From assembly GCF_013385825.1 (NCBI RefSeq), contig NZ_JACAPG010000002.1, positions 1 to 64,000 on the forward strand: a DNA stretch of 64,000 nucleotides, given 5' to 3'. Source of the stretch: Pseudomonas reactans. GTDB taxonomy: Bacteria; Pseudomonadota; Gammaproteobacteria; Pseudomonadales; Pseudomonadaceae. Positions 32,644 through 41,297 of the stretch are shown here, piece after piece (within the stretch, counting starts at the first letter, position 1; each line of letters opens with the position of its first letter). The notes below the pieces were generated by a model, which was not told the origin of the DNA, ran no database searches, and saw only the letters and a program-made list of their open reading frames with translations. The translations under genes were made by a program, and so were the position numbers.

Positions 32644-33911
32644 ACGGCGAAAAACTGTTTGGCGGCCCAGCCCGCACTGCCGGTGGCAACAGCGATCACG
32701 ATGGCCTGAAGCTGGTGCTGCACCGCTACATCATCGACGCCATCGAGGAGTCGGGTAAAAACCTGCTCGAAGGCACGCGTCAGTCCCTGGCGCAATTTGT
32801 CATCGACAAGGTGTCCGAATACATCACGCGCATGCGCCTGGCGATCTCGCGTTATGAGATGGAGCGCCTGGCCGAAGAGATCGTCGACGAACTCACCGGT
32901 TTCGGCCCGCTGGAAGTGCTGCTGCGTGACCCCTCCGTGACGGAAATCCTGGTCAACGGGCCACACCGGGTGTTTATCGAACGCGATGGTTTGTTGCACC
33001 AGAGCGACCTGCGTTTCATCGACGACCACCATGTGGAGCGCGTGATGCAACGCATCCTTGCGCCGCTGGGTCGACGCCTGGATGAGTCCTCGCCGATGGT
33101 GGATGCGCGCCTGCCCGACGGCAGCCGGGTCAACGCGATCATCCCGCCGATTGCCCTGGACGGGCCGTGCCTGTCGATTCGGAAATTCCGCAAGGACATG
33201 CTCAAGAGCAGCGACCTGGTCGCCATGCAAACCATTGATCAAAGCATCTTCGAGTTCTTCCAGGAAGCCGTGGGCAAGCGCTGCAATATCCTGATCAGTG
33301 GCGGCACCGGCACTGGCAAGACCACGCTGCTGAACATTCTCAGCCAGTTGATCAACCCCCATGAACGGCTGGTGACCATCGAAGACGTCGCCGAACTGCA
33401 ACTGGGCCACCCCCATGTGGTACGCCTGGAAACCCGCCCGCCCAACGCCGAAGGCCATGGCGAAGTGCGCTCCAGCGACCTGATCCGTAACGCCCTGCGG
33501 ATGCGCCCGGACCGCATCATCCTCGGGGAGATCCGAGGCGTGGAAGTGCTCGACGTGATGACCGCCATGAACACCGGCCACGACGGTTCCATGAGCACCG
33601 TGCACGCCAACAATGCCCAGGATGCGTTGCTGCGCCTGGAAACCCTGGTGGGTCTGACCGGCCGTGTGGTCGCGGAAAAAACCCTGCGCCAGATGATCTG
33701 CGCCGCGCTGGACGTGATTATCCAACTGACACGCATGCCCGATGGACGCCGCTGTGTGAGCGAAGTGGTGGAAGTGGTCGGCGTGCGCGAAGACGTGTAT
33801 GTCACCAACACCCTGTTCCGCCTGGACCGGCGCACCGGCTTTGGTTTCCTGCGCGAAGCCATCAACCCGGCCGGCGACAAGTTGCGCCGCGAATCGGCCT
33901 TGCAATCCTAG
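32640..33911 (+). CDS. tadA: TadA/CpaF pilus assembly ATPase
   Basis: 423 residues. CpaF-type secretion ATPase: Walker A GGTGTGKTT (near residue 220), Asp box IEDVAELQL, Walker B RMRPDRIILGEIRG, and the His box STVHANN. It powers Flp pilus assembly (and probably retraction) at the cytoplasmic face with TadB/TadC. All motifs are intact. Overlaps tadZ by four bases; tadB starts ten bases after its stop. Confidence 0.95.
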   Translation: MNGEKLFGGPARTAGGNSDHDGLKLVLHRYIIDAIEESGKNLLEGTRQSLAQFVIDKVSEYITRMRLAISRYEMERLAEEIVDELTGFGPLEVLLRDPSVTEILVNGPHRVFIERDGLLHQSDLRFIDDHHVERVMQRILAPLGRRLDESSPMVDARLPDGSRVNAIIPPIALDGPCLSIRKFRKDMLKSSDLVAMQTIDQSIFEFFQEAVGKRCNILISGGTGTGKTTLLNILSQLINPHERLVTIEDVAELQLGHPHVVRLETRPPNAEGHGEVRSSDLIRNALRMRPDRIILGEIRGVEVLDVMTAMNTGHDGSMSTVHANNAQDALLRLETLVGLTGRVVAEKTLRQMICAALDVIIQLTRMPDGRRCVSEVVEVVGVREDVYVTNTLFRLDRRTGFGFLREAINPAGDKLRRESALQS

Positions 33912-33921
33912 GGAGCGCCAG

Positions 33922-34803
33922 ATGATCGGACCTGTGTTGCTCCTAATCTGCCTGCTGCTGATCGGCCTGTCGTTCTGGCAATTTCAGCACGGCCTGCGCA
34001 AGGCCCAGACGGACCGCGTACTGGAACGTCTCGGCGACGGTCAGCCCGAAGTACAGGAAACCAACACCAGTTGGACGGGCCTTGAGCGGATGTTTCAACG
34101 TGCCGGGCTGGGCAAACCCACGGACCGCCTTGGCCTATGGTTGAGCGGCTGGGTGATCGGCGCACTGCTGGGCTGGCTGTTCGCCGACGGGTTGGGCTTG
34201 ATCGCGATGATCATCGGACCGCCGCTGTTTCTGCGGGTGTACATCAGTTGGTGTTATCAACGTCGCGTGCAACGCATGGTCGAGCAACTGCCGCAATTGC
34301 TCGACCACAGCGTGCGCAGTCTCAAATCCGGCAGAACCTTGGCCGACGCAGTACTGGGCGGTGTCGAGAGCACTGAGGATCCGCTCAAGGAAGCCATGGG
34401 CCGCGTTCAACGTAACGTGCGCATGGGCGTCAGCCTGCCAGACTCCGTCAGCGACTTTGCCGAGTTCTATGAACAGGACGAATTTCGCCTGTTCGCCCTG
34501 GGCCTGAAGGTCAACCACCGCTACGGCGGCAACGCCAGTGAGCTGCTGGAAAACCTGATCAAAATGATCCGCGAACGGGAACAGGGCGCCCGTCAACTCA
34601 AGGCCATGACGGGCGAAACACGCATGACCGCCTATGTGCTGGGCGGGCTGCCGATACTGATCGTGGGTTATTTCATCCTGGTCAACCCCGATTACCTGAT
34701 GACCATGTGGAACGACGATACGGGGCGCATCATGCTGTTCAGCGCGCTGGCCATGGACATCAGCGGCACCTTGCTCATGTGGCGCATGCTGAGGAGTGTC
34801 TGA
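33922..34803 (+). CDS. tadB: TadB inner-membrane platform protein
   Basis: 293 residues of the GspF/T2SSF-like family. N-terminal transmembrane helix (VLLLICLLLIGLSFWQF), a central pair of helices (near 80-120), the F domain with QLPQLLDHSVRSLKSGRTL and SLPDSVSDFAEFY, and C-terminal helices. Its partner is TadC. The ATG at 33922 follows GGGAG by six bases. Confidence 0.92.
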   Translation: MIGPVLLLICLLLIGLSFWQFQHGLRKAQTDRVLERLGDGQPEVQETNTSWTGLERMFQRAGLGKPTDRLGLWLSGWVIGALLGWLFADGLGLIAMIIGPPLFLRVYISWCYQRRVQRMVEQLPQLLDHSVRSLKSGRTLADAVLGGVESTEDPLKEAMGRVQRNVRMGVSLPDSVSDFAEFYEQDEFRLFALGLKVNHRYGGNASELLENLIKMIREREQGARQLKAMTGETRMTAYVLGGLPILIVGYFILVNPDYLMTMWNDDTGRIMLFSALAMDISGTLLMWRMLRSV

Positions 34804-34804
34804 G

Positions 34805-35692
34805 ATGGCGCTACTGGCCTGTGTCTTGTTGTTGCTCGCCGCCTTGGTATTGTTCGGGGGCCAACTGCTCGAAAATCGCCGACGTGGCCGCCGGGTGGCT
34901 GAGCGCCTGCAAGGACGTATGGGCGGCGATGCCAAGCTCGGCACGCTCATGCGTCAACTCGGCGCCAGCACCCTGGCCCAGCGTTCGGTCAGCCTGGACA
35001 ACGAGACTCAGATACTGCTCAACCGTATCGGTTGGCGCAAGGCCAGCCAACGCTCGCTGTTTGCAGCCTTTCAGATCGGCTTGCCCATCGTGTTCCTGGG
35101 CCTGACCGTCATCGGCCAGCAGATTTTTTTCCCTGAAATGGACCCCGCCTGGATTGCGCCCCTGTTTGGCCTGGGTATCGGCTACCTGCTGCCCAAACGC
35201 GTGCTGGCCGCCGTCGCCAAACATCGTCAGCAAACCATCGCCAAGGAAATCTCGACCTTCATTCCGCTGCTACGCATCCTGTTCGAGTCGGGCATGGCAG
35301 TTGAACAGTCATTGCGCGTACTGGGCACCGAAGCGCAGCGCTTGCTCCCCCACCTTACGCAAGAGCTGCGCCTGATCCTGGCGCGGGTCGACTCCGGGCT
35401 GGAGCTGGGCGAAGAACTGGGCAAGACCGCACGCTTGCTGGAGGTGGATGAGTTCACCGACACCTGCATCATCCTTCAACAATTGATCCAGCAGGGCGGC
35501 GGCGCGATGAAGTCCTTGCTGGCCCTCAAGCAACTGCTCGACGACCGACGCTTGACCCGCCTGCAGGAATATATTTCGAAGATGTCGGCAAAAATGTCGG
35601 TCGTGATGATGGTGTTTCTGTTCCCCGCGTTGCTGATCGTGCTCGGCGGCCCGGCCTTTATCGGCATCGCCCGTGCGATGGCCAACTTTTGA
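34805..35692 (+). CDS. tadC: TadC inner-membrane platform protein
   Basis: 295 residues, second GspF-like component: N-terminal helix (LLACVLLLLAALVLFG), middle helices (IVFLGLTVIGQQIFF, then IAPLFGLGIGYLLP), the F domain (FIPLLRILFESGMAVEQSLRVLG) and a final helix ending VMMVFLFPALLIVLGGP. The ATG at 34805 is preferred to GTG at 34796, which would sit on the ribosome binding site GAGGAG (34791-34796). Confidence 0.92.
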   Translation: MALLACVLLLLAALVLFGGQLLENRRRGRRVAERLQGRMGGDAKLGTLMRQLGASTLAQRSVSLDNETQILLNRIGWRKASQRSLFAAFQIGLPIVFLGLTVIGQQIFFPEMDPAWIAPLFGLGIGYLLPKRVLAAVAKHRQQTIAKEISTFIPLLRILFESGMAVEQSLRVLGTEAQRLLPHLTQELRLILARVDSGLELGEELGKTARLLEVDEFTDTCIILQQLIQQGGGAMKSLLALKQLLDDRRLTRLQEYISKMSAKMSVVMMVFLFPALLIVLGGPAFIGIARAMANF

Positions 35693-35702
35693 GGAGACAT
35701 GG

Positions 35703-36410
35703 ATGAAAGTACTGATTGCCGGCTTGGCCCTGCTGATGCTCGGCGGGTGCGCCACCAATGGCCAATCACCCTGGGCAGCGTTGACCTCACCGGGCAGTTG
35801 CACCAAGCCAAGCTCGGAACAGGAACTGGCGCTCAACCTGTCCGATGATTTGGCCAATGAAGGCAAGCTGCACGCCAGCCTGGCCAACCTGCAGAGCCTG
35901 CCCGACGCCCTGCCCCAGGTGCGTCAGCGCAAGGCCCGCACTTACCGCCTGCTCGGGCGCAGCGAAGCCGAACCGTTGTACCGCAGCCTGCTCGGCACCT
36001 GCATGACCGCCGAAGGCGAGCACGGCCTGGGGCAATTGGCAGTCGCCAAGGGCGACAACGCCCTGGCCATGGCCCACCTGCAACGGGCGGCGCAGCTGGC
36101 GCCCACCGATGAAAAGATCCGCAACGACTTGGGCGTGGTCTACCTCAACCAATTGCGCGTGGAAGACGCCCGCTTTGAATTCATGACCGCCATCGAACTC
36201 AAGCAGGGCGACCCGTTGGCCGCCGTCAACCTGGTAACGCTGCTGATCTATCAGGACGACTGGGGGCAAGCGGCCAAAGTGGTCAGCCAGTTGGGCCTGA
36301 GCCGCGAGCAGTTCACTGATGCCCAGGCCCGCGCGGAAAAACTCAAGGGTGCCCGGACGGCCGCGCGCAAAGTCGCAACACGCGATGCCCTGCCGGTGAG
36401 CCTCAAGTAA
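35703..36410 (+). CDS. tadD: TadD TPR lipoprotein
   Basis: 235 residues. Lipoprotein signal peptide ending LGGC (C16), then tetratricopeptide repeats (about residues 45-200, for example LGQLAVAKGDNALAMAHLQRA and NDLGVVYLNQLRVEDA). Such pilotins help RcpA secretin insertion in the outer membrane. GAGGAGA precedes the ATG. Confidence 0.92.
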   Translation: MKVLIAGLALLMLGGCATNGQSPWAALTSPGSCTKPSSEQELALNLSDDLANEGKLHASLANLQSLPDALPQVRQRKARTYRLLGRSEAEPLYRSLLGTCMTAEGEHGLGQLAVAKGDNALAMAHLQRAAQLAPTDEKIRNDLGVVYLNQLRVEDARFEFMTAIELKQGDPLAAVNLVTLLIYQDDWGQAAKVVSQLGLSREQFTDAQARAEKLKGARTAARKVATRDALPVSLK

Positions 36411-36420
36411 GGAGTGATCG

Positions 36421-36690
36421 ATGAAAGCACATTACCTGATCGGCCTGGCGCTGCTACCGCTGGGCGCCATGGCCATCGAACCGGGCCCATCCTCCCCGCA
36501 GCAGGCGGAAACGGAAAACTGGATGGCCTTGCAGATCAACGGGCGAGCCGCTTCGCCGACGCCACAAAGGGCCACGCCCGCGGAACGGGAGCACGCCTCG
36601 CAGCGTTGGCTGGAGACTTACAAACATACGATTCCGGAGTTCTTCGAAACGGGCACCAGCGGGGACTCTAAAGGCGGCAAGAGTCAGTGA
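36421..36690 (+). CDS. DUF3613-domain protein of the Tad locus
   Basis: 89 residues with an N-terminal signal peptide (HYLIGLALLPLGAMA) and a short polar mature part of about 70 residues containing NWMALQINGRAASPTPQ and ERWLETY-like helix. It is the last gene of the rcp-tad operon, ten bases after tadD. DUF3613 proteins occur with Tad loci of Pseudomonas, but their role is unknown. It ends just before the convergent pprB gene. Confidence 0.85.
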   Translation: MKAHYLIGLALLPLGAMAIEPGPSSPQQAETENWMALQINGRAASPTPQRATPAEREHASQRWLETYKHTIPEFFETGTSGDSKGGKSQ

Positions 36691-36702
36691 TGCCCTCATG
36701 TA

Positions 36703-37491
36703 TCAATGGGCAGTCACCCGCTGGCGCATCGCCGAGTTGCTCGGCGACAAGGCCAGTGCCAGTTGGGTACGGTTATGCATATGGGTCAGGCGCAGTACTT
36801 GGGACACGTACAGCTTGACCGTGTTCTCGGTGATCCCCAATTCGCAGGCGATCTGGTAGTTGGTCTGGCCCTTGCCCACCAAGCGCGCAACGTCCAACTG
36901 GCGCGGTGACAGCTGGTTGAAGATGGTCGGAATTTCCACCGGCCCGGCTTCATCGGCGGCCAGGTCGGCCTCATCCGCCACGCCGGCGCCTGGGCTGCGG
37001 CGCACTTTGTCGAGGTCCTGGTACAAGTCATTGATGGATTCGGAAAGGTATTGCAGCTTCTGGTTCAGGTGCCCCAGTTGCAGCTCCTTGCGCCGCTCTT
37101 CCAGTGCCGCTTCCTGGCGTTGCAGGCCTTCGAGCAACTCGTCGAGGTTGATCGGCTTCTGGTAGTAGTCCGAAATCCCTGCACGCAGGGCCTTGATCAC
37201 GTCCTGTTTATCGGCGCGCCCAGTGAGCATGATCGCCTCGAATGCCCGCGCCTTGCCCGCCACCTTTTGCATGGCCTTTACAAGCTCGATGCCGTCCATG
37301 TCCGGCATGTGCAGGTCGCACAACACCAGGCCGATCTCGGCGTCTTCGCTGAAGCGCTGCAAGGCGTGTCGGCTGGACTCACAAGGGACGCAGCGATAAC
37401 CACTGCTTTCAAGAAATTCGCAGAGCTCTTCCACGATCAACGATTGATCGTCGACCACGAGCACCTTTACCGCCGAGGTAAGCTTGTTCAC
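36703..37491 (-). CDS. pprB: Response regulator PprB (activator of the Flp/Tad locus)
   Basis: 262 residues. Receiver domain (1-125) with phosphoacceptor D59 in LCDLHMPDMDG, a helical linker (about 130-185), and a C-terminal LuxR/NarL HTH (about 190-250: LSPRQLDVARLVGKGQTNYQIACELGITENTVKLY). P. aeruginosa PprB, phosphorylated by PprA, activates flp-tad-rcp and other adhesion genes. It is convergent with the tad operon. A 12-bp palindrome lies 96 bp upstream. Confidence 0.92.
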   Translation of the reverse strand: MNKLTSAVKVLVVDDQSLIVEELCEFLESSGYRCVPCESSRHALQRFSEDAEIGLVLCDLHMPDMDGIELVKAMQKVAGKARAFEAIMLTGRADKQDVIKALRAGISDYYQKPINLDELLEGLQRQEAALEERRKELQLGHLNQKLQYLSESINDLYQDLDKVRRSPGAGVADEADLAADEAGPVEIPTIFNQLSPRQLDVARLVGKGQTNYQIACELGITENTVKLYVSQVLRLTHMHNRTQLALALSPSNSAMRQRVTAH

Positions 37492-37586
37492 GCGTTACTC
37501 CATGCCTGGCCAGCCAAAAGATTGACCTATCCCTTTTGACGAAGAATCCTATACATCCACTCAATAAACGTAGACCTACTTTCCGA

Positions 37587-37598
37587 CTATGTACATAG
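37587..37598. promoter_or_regulatory. 12-bp palindrome upstream of pprB
   Basis: CTATGTACATAG is a perfect palindrome in the 126-bp gap between pprB and fppA, 96 bp ahead of the pprB start. It could be an operator for pprB or part of the 3' end of fppA; no regulator can be named. Confidence 0.35.
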
Positions 37599-37617
37599 CG
37601 ATAGAGGCCTTGTGCGA

Positions 37618-38067
37618 CTAATGGATCCAAAACCAGTACAACACAAATCCTGTCAATACAAAGGGGGCAAAAGGCTGCTTTGTTGACACGCCCGGTGAAG
37701 GTACCTCTCGATACGCGCTAAACCTTTGATGGATAAGCACCCAGGCGCCCTGGAATACGGCGGCACCGATCAACGACCACAACAAGGCATCCAGATTGCT
37801 CGCCAGGGCCAGGGCGGCCAACAGCTTCACATCGCCTGCGCCAAAGCGGCCCAGAGCATAACCCGGCAAGGTCAGCAGCAATGCCACGGCAAAGGCCCAC
37901 CCCCCGTCACTGGCGGGCGCCCCCAACCACGTCGTGCCGTTCCACACCAGATAGATCAACGCCAACAGCGCCGCCCCCAGGGTCAAGCTGTTGGCGATTT
38001 GCCGTTGACGCATGTCCTGCAACGCACACAGCCCCAACCAGAGCAGTATCACCATGCTATGGATCAC
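37618..38067 (-). CDS. fppA: FppA prepilin peptidase of the Flp system
   Basis: 149-residue aspartic leader peptidase with about four or five transmembrane segments. The two catalytic aspartates are visible: D18 in CALQDMRQ and D79 in GAGDVK (GxGD motif). It lacks the N-methyltransferase domain of PilD. It should cleave Flp, and TadE and TadG pseudopilins. It lies downstream of pprB's promoter region on the minus strand and is divergent from tadE. Confidence 0.92.
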   Translation of the reverse strand: MIHSMVILLWLGLCALQDMRQRQIANSLTLGAALLALIYLVWNGTTWLGAPASDGGWAFAVALLLTLPGYALGRFGAGDVKLLAALALASNLDALLWSLIGAAVFQGAWVLIHQRFSAYREVPSPGVSTKQPFAPFVLTGFVLYWFWIH

Positions 38068-38139
38068 GTAAAAAACATCCCTTTTCGCTGAATGATTCTA
38101 TGCTGATATCAAGTAGTAGCCGTCAGGGTAGACGCAGTC

Positions 38140-38583
38140 ATGAAAACAGGCCTGCCTGGAAAGCAAAAAGGTGCAGCCGCGATTGAGTTCGCCCTGGTCT
38201 TCGGGATCTTTTTTGCGGTGTTTTATGGGTTGATCAGCTATAGCCTGCCGCTGCTGATGTTGCAGTCGTTCAACCAGGCGGCGGCGGAGGGCGTGCGCCA
38301 GGCTATGTCGGTGGACCCGATAGCCGCGGGCTCCACTTATACTACCCAGGTGACCACACTCGCCAAAACAACGGCGAAAAACCAGTTGAAGTGGATCCCG
38401 GCCAGCTTCCAGTTTTCGGACGACTTGATCACCGCCAACTACACCGGTAACACGCTGACCGTCACGATCAAATACCCCACCAGCCGCCTCTATTCGGTAT
38501 TCCCGGCATTGGTGTTGCCGGTCATCGGCACCGTGCCGAATCTGCCGGCCAACCTGTTCGCCAGTTCGAGTCTGCAGCTTTGA
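38140..38583 (+). CDS. tadE: TadE-like pseudopilin
   Basis: 147 residues with an N-terminal prepilin-like segment: K-rich leader, GAAAIEF cleavage-type motif near residue 12 (E at +5, F at +6), one hydrophobic helix (FALVFGIFFAVFYGLI) and a periplasmic domain. TadE-type minor pseudopilins aid pilus assembly. Its stop codon overlaps the start of the histidine kinase gene. Confidence 0.88.
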   Translation: MKTGLPGKQKGAAAIEFALVFGIFFAVFYGLISYSLPLLMLQSFNQAAAEGVRQAMSVDPIAAGSTYTTQVTTLAKTTAKNQLKWIPASFQFSDDLITANYTGNTLTVTIKYPTSRLYSVFPALVLPVIGTVPNLPANLFASSSLQL

Positions 38584-41297
38584 CCTCGGGAGACAAGCTC
38601 TTCGGGCGCCTGCTCGGCCGCAGCAGCGCGCTCACACTCGACATGCCCGGCGCCCCCACGCCAGGGCTGCACCTGCAACTGGACGCTCATGGCCACGTGC
38701 TGGGCATCAACGGCACCCTGCGCTCACTGCTCGCCCCACATGAACCGCGCCCGTTGCTGCGCGAGCTGTTATGCGCCAGCAGCGCCTTGAGCATCGAAGG
38801 CAAACCCGCCGACTGGCAACGCCAGAGCCTGGATCTGGACTTTCAAGGCGCCGGCGGCCAGATCCTGCACACCCGTGGCTGGGTCGAACCCGAGGGCGAC
38901 GGCTGGAGCTTGCGCCTGCAGGACGTCAGCGACTTGCTGGCCAGCAGGCAACTGGCCCAGCACCGCGAACAGAACCATCAACTCGCCTGTCAGATGAGCG
39001 AACAACTGCGGGTATGCAGCCTGACCCGCCTGCCCGAGGTGTTCAACGAGCACCTGCGCAGCCTGGCCCAGCGCTGGCGAATCCCCTGCGTGGCCATGGC
39101 CTTGCTCGATGAAGAAGACCAGGGTTGGCGGATCTACAGCCACTACGCCGCCCACGATGCGCCCGCCTTGTGGCAGACCGGCCAGTCCTTGGGCATCAGC
39201 CTGGACAGTGCCAATGGTAATACGCCGTTGAGCCTGGCCCAGGAGCGCAGTGACAACCCGCGCCTGCAGAGCATTTTCGGGAGTGCCGATGGATTTCTGG
39301 TGCCTTATCGTGACAGCCAGGGCGTCGCCGCTTGGTTGCTCTGCGGGTTCTACAGCGGCCAGCAACACACTAGCGAACGGGACTGGTTGAACCTCACCGC
39401 CGCCCTCGCCGCCCCGCTGCTGAGCCGCCTGCGCGAGCAACGCAACCACCAACAGCTTGACCGCATGGAAGCCCTGCAAGGCCTGCTAGGCACCGGCTGG
39501 TGGGAACTGCTGCCAGCCACTCAGGAGATCCAGTTGGCCCCGCAGTTGCTGCACAATCTCAGCCTGGAAGACGGCCCGACCCGCCAGCCGCTGGACCAGT
39601 GGCTTGAACTGATCCATCCCGCCGACCGCCAGGCGCTCAACAGCCGTCTGCACGATCTGCAGGCCCTGGGCAAGCCGCTGCTGACTAGCGTGCGCCTGCA
39701 GCGTACCGACGCCGAGCACAACCCGCTGTGGTATCGCGTCCAGGGCCAGGTGTTGGGCGTGGGTGACAACCGGCGCTGGATCGGCTTCATGCTCGACATC
39801 AGCGACATCAAGAACCAGCAACTGCAAGCCGCCGCCGCCCATGCGCGCCTGGACAACCTGATCGCCAGCTCACCGGCGGTGATCTACGTGCAACGTTATG
39901 TCAGCGGCGCCCTGCTCCCGGCGTTCTTCAGCGACAGCCTGCTGCCGCTGCTGGGTTGGACCCTGGCAGACTGCACCCCTGACAACCTGGCGTCACTGAT
40001 CCACCCCGAAGACCGCGAGCTGTACTTCGAGCGCAGCCGCCAACTGCTGCGCGAAGGCAACGTACGCAGCCGCTACCGCCTGCGTGACAAACAGGGCCAT
40101 TACCATTGGCTGCTGGACGAAGCCAAGCTGTTGCGCGACGACCTCGGCCTGCCGGTCGAAGCCGTCGGTTTATGGCTGGATGTCACCGAGGCGACCCTGG
40201 CGGCCGAGCAGATCAAACAGAGCGAAGAACGCTACCGCATCCTGGTCGAAGACTCTCCGGCGATGATCTGTCGCTATCGCCCTGACCTGACCCTGACCTT
40301 TGGCAATACACCGCTGGCCAACTATCTGGAATGCCTGCCGGTGCAATTGCCCGGGCTGAACCTGGGGCACTGGCTGTCGGACGAACAACGCCAGGCCTTT
40401 GTGCAACGCATCGAACAATTGACCCCGGAATTCCCGGTCAGCACCGCCGAGATCAGCCTGGAATTGCCCGGCCGCGAACATGCCTGGTGGGTGTGGTCGG
40501 ACCGTGGCGTGTTCGACGAACAGGGCACACTGGTGGAGGTGCAAGCGGTGGGCCGCGACAACACCGAAGTGCGCCGCTCCCAGCAGCAACTGACCCAAAG
40601 TGCCAAGATGGCCACCCTTGGCGAAATGGCCACCGGCCTGGCCCATGAGATCAACCAGCCGCTGAACGTGATGCGCATGGCCATCGTCAATGTGCTCAAG
40701 CGCCTGAGCAACGGCGATGCGCAGATCGACTACCTCACCGAAAAGCTCCAGCGCATCGACACCCAGGTACAGCGCGCGGCGCGGGTGGTGGACCACATGC
40801 GCGTGTTCGGCCGCCGCTCGGAAATCGAACAACAGCCCTTCGACCCGTCACAGGCGGTGGAAGGCACCCTGTCGCTGCTCGGTGAAGGCCTGCGCGGCAA
40901 GGGCGTGGAGCTGCGCATCACACCTGCGGACTTCACAGTGCAGGTCAAAGGGCATGTCGACCAGCTTGAGCAAGTGCTGATCAACCTGATGGTCAACGCC
41001 CGTGATGCGTTGCTGAGCAAGCGGGAAAAGGATCCCGGGTTCCGCCCGTGGATCGCCCTGCACTGCGAGCATGACAGCCGGCATGTGCGCATCTGGGTTG
41101 AAGATAACGGTGGCGGCATTGACCCACGGTTGCTGGAGCGGATTTTCGAGCCGTTCTTCACCACCAAGCCCATCGGCGTGGGCACGGGGTTGGGCTTGTC
41201 GGTGAGCTACGGGATCGTGGAAAACATGGGCGGACGCCTGAGCGTCGCCAATGGCGAGCACGGCGCGAGGTTTTGTGTGGAATTGCCGGTGAGTTAG
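38580..41297 (+). CDS. pprA: Sensor histidine kinase PprA
   Basis: 905 residues, no clear transmembrane segment. An N-terminal PAS/GAF-like region (about 1-290) is followed by three PAS domains (about 300-410, 420-545, 555-670), a HisKA domain with H689 in GLAHEINQPL and a HATPase_c domain (LEQVLINLMVNARDAL, then DNGGGI and GTGLGLSV). It phosphorylates PprB. The TTG at 38580 overlaps the tadE stop (TTGA); no ribosome binding site is apparent, so translation is probably coupled. The first ATG would be 63 bases further on. Its 3' end overlaps the convergent tadG by four bases. Confidence 0.9.
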   Translation: MTSGDKLFGRLLGRSSALTLDMPGAPTPGLHLQLDAHGHVLGINGTLRSLLAPHEPRPLLRELLCASSALSIEGKPADWQRQSLDLDFQGAGGQILHTRGWVEPEGDGWSLRLQDVSDLLASRQLAQHREQNHQLACQMSEQLRVCSLTRLPEVFNEHLRSLAQRWRIPCVAMALLDEEDQGWRIYSHYAAHDAPALWQTGQSLGISLDSANGNTPLSLAQERSDNPRLQSIFGSADGFLVPYRDSQGVAAWLLCGFYSGQQHTSERDWLNLTAALAAPLLSRLREQRNHQQLDRMEALQGLLGTGWWELLPATQEIQLAPQLLHNLSLEDGPTRQPLDQWLELIHPADRQALNSRLHDLQALGKPLLTSVRLQRTDAEHNPLWYRVQGQVLGVGDNRRWIGFMLDISDIKNQQLQAAAAHARLDNLIASSPAVIYVQRYVSGALLPAFFSDSLLPLLGWTLADCTPDNLASLIHPEDRELYFERSRQLLREGNVRSRYRLRDKQGHYHWLLDEAKLLRDDLGLPVEAVGLWLDVTEATLAAEQIKQSEERYRILVEDSPAMICRYRPDLTLTFGNTPLANYLECLPVQLPGLNLGHWLSDEQRQAFVQRIEQLTPEFPVSTAEISLELPGREHAWWVWSDRGVFDEQGTLVEVQAVGRDNTEVRRSQQQLTQSAKMATLGEMATGLAHEINQPLNVMRMAIVNVLKRLSNGDAQIDYLTEKLQRIDTQVQRAARVVDHMRVFGRRSEIEQQPFDPSQAVEGTLSLLGEGLRGKGVELRITPADFTVQVKGHVDQLEQVLINLMVNARDALLSKREKDPGFRPWIALHCEHDSRHVRIWVEDNGGGIDPRLLERIFEPFFTTKPIGVGTGLGLSVSYGIVENMGGRLSVANGEHGARFCVELPVS

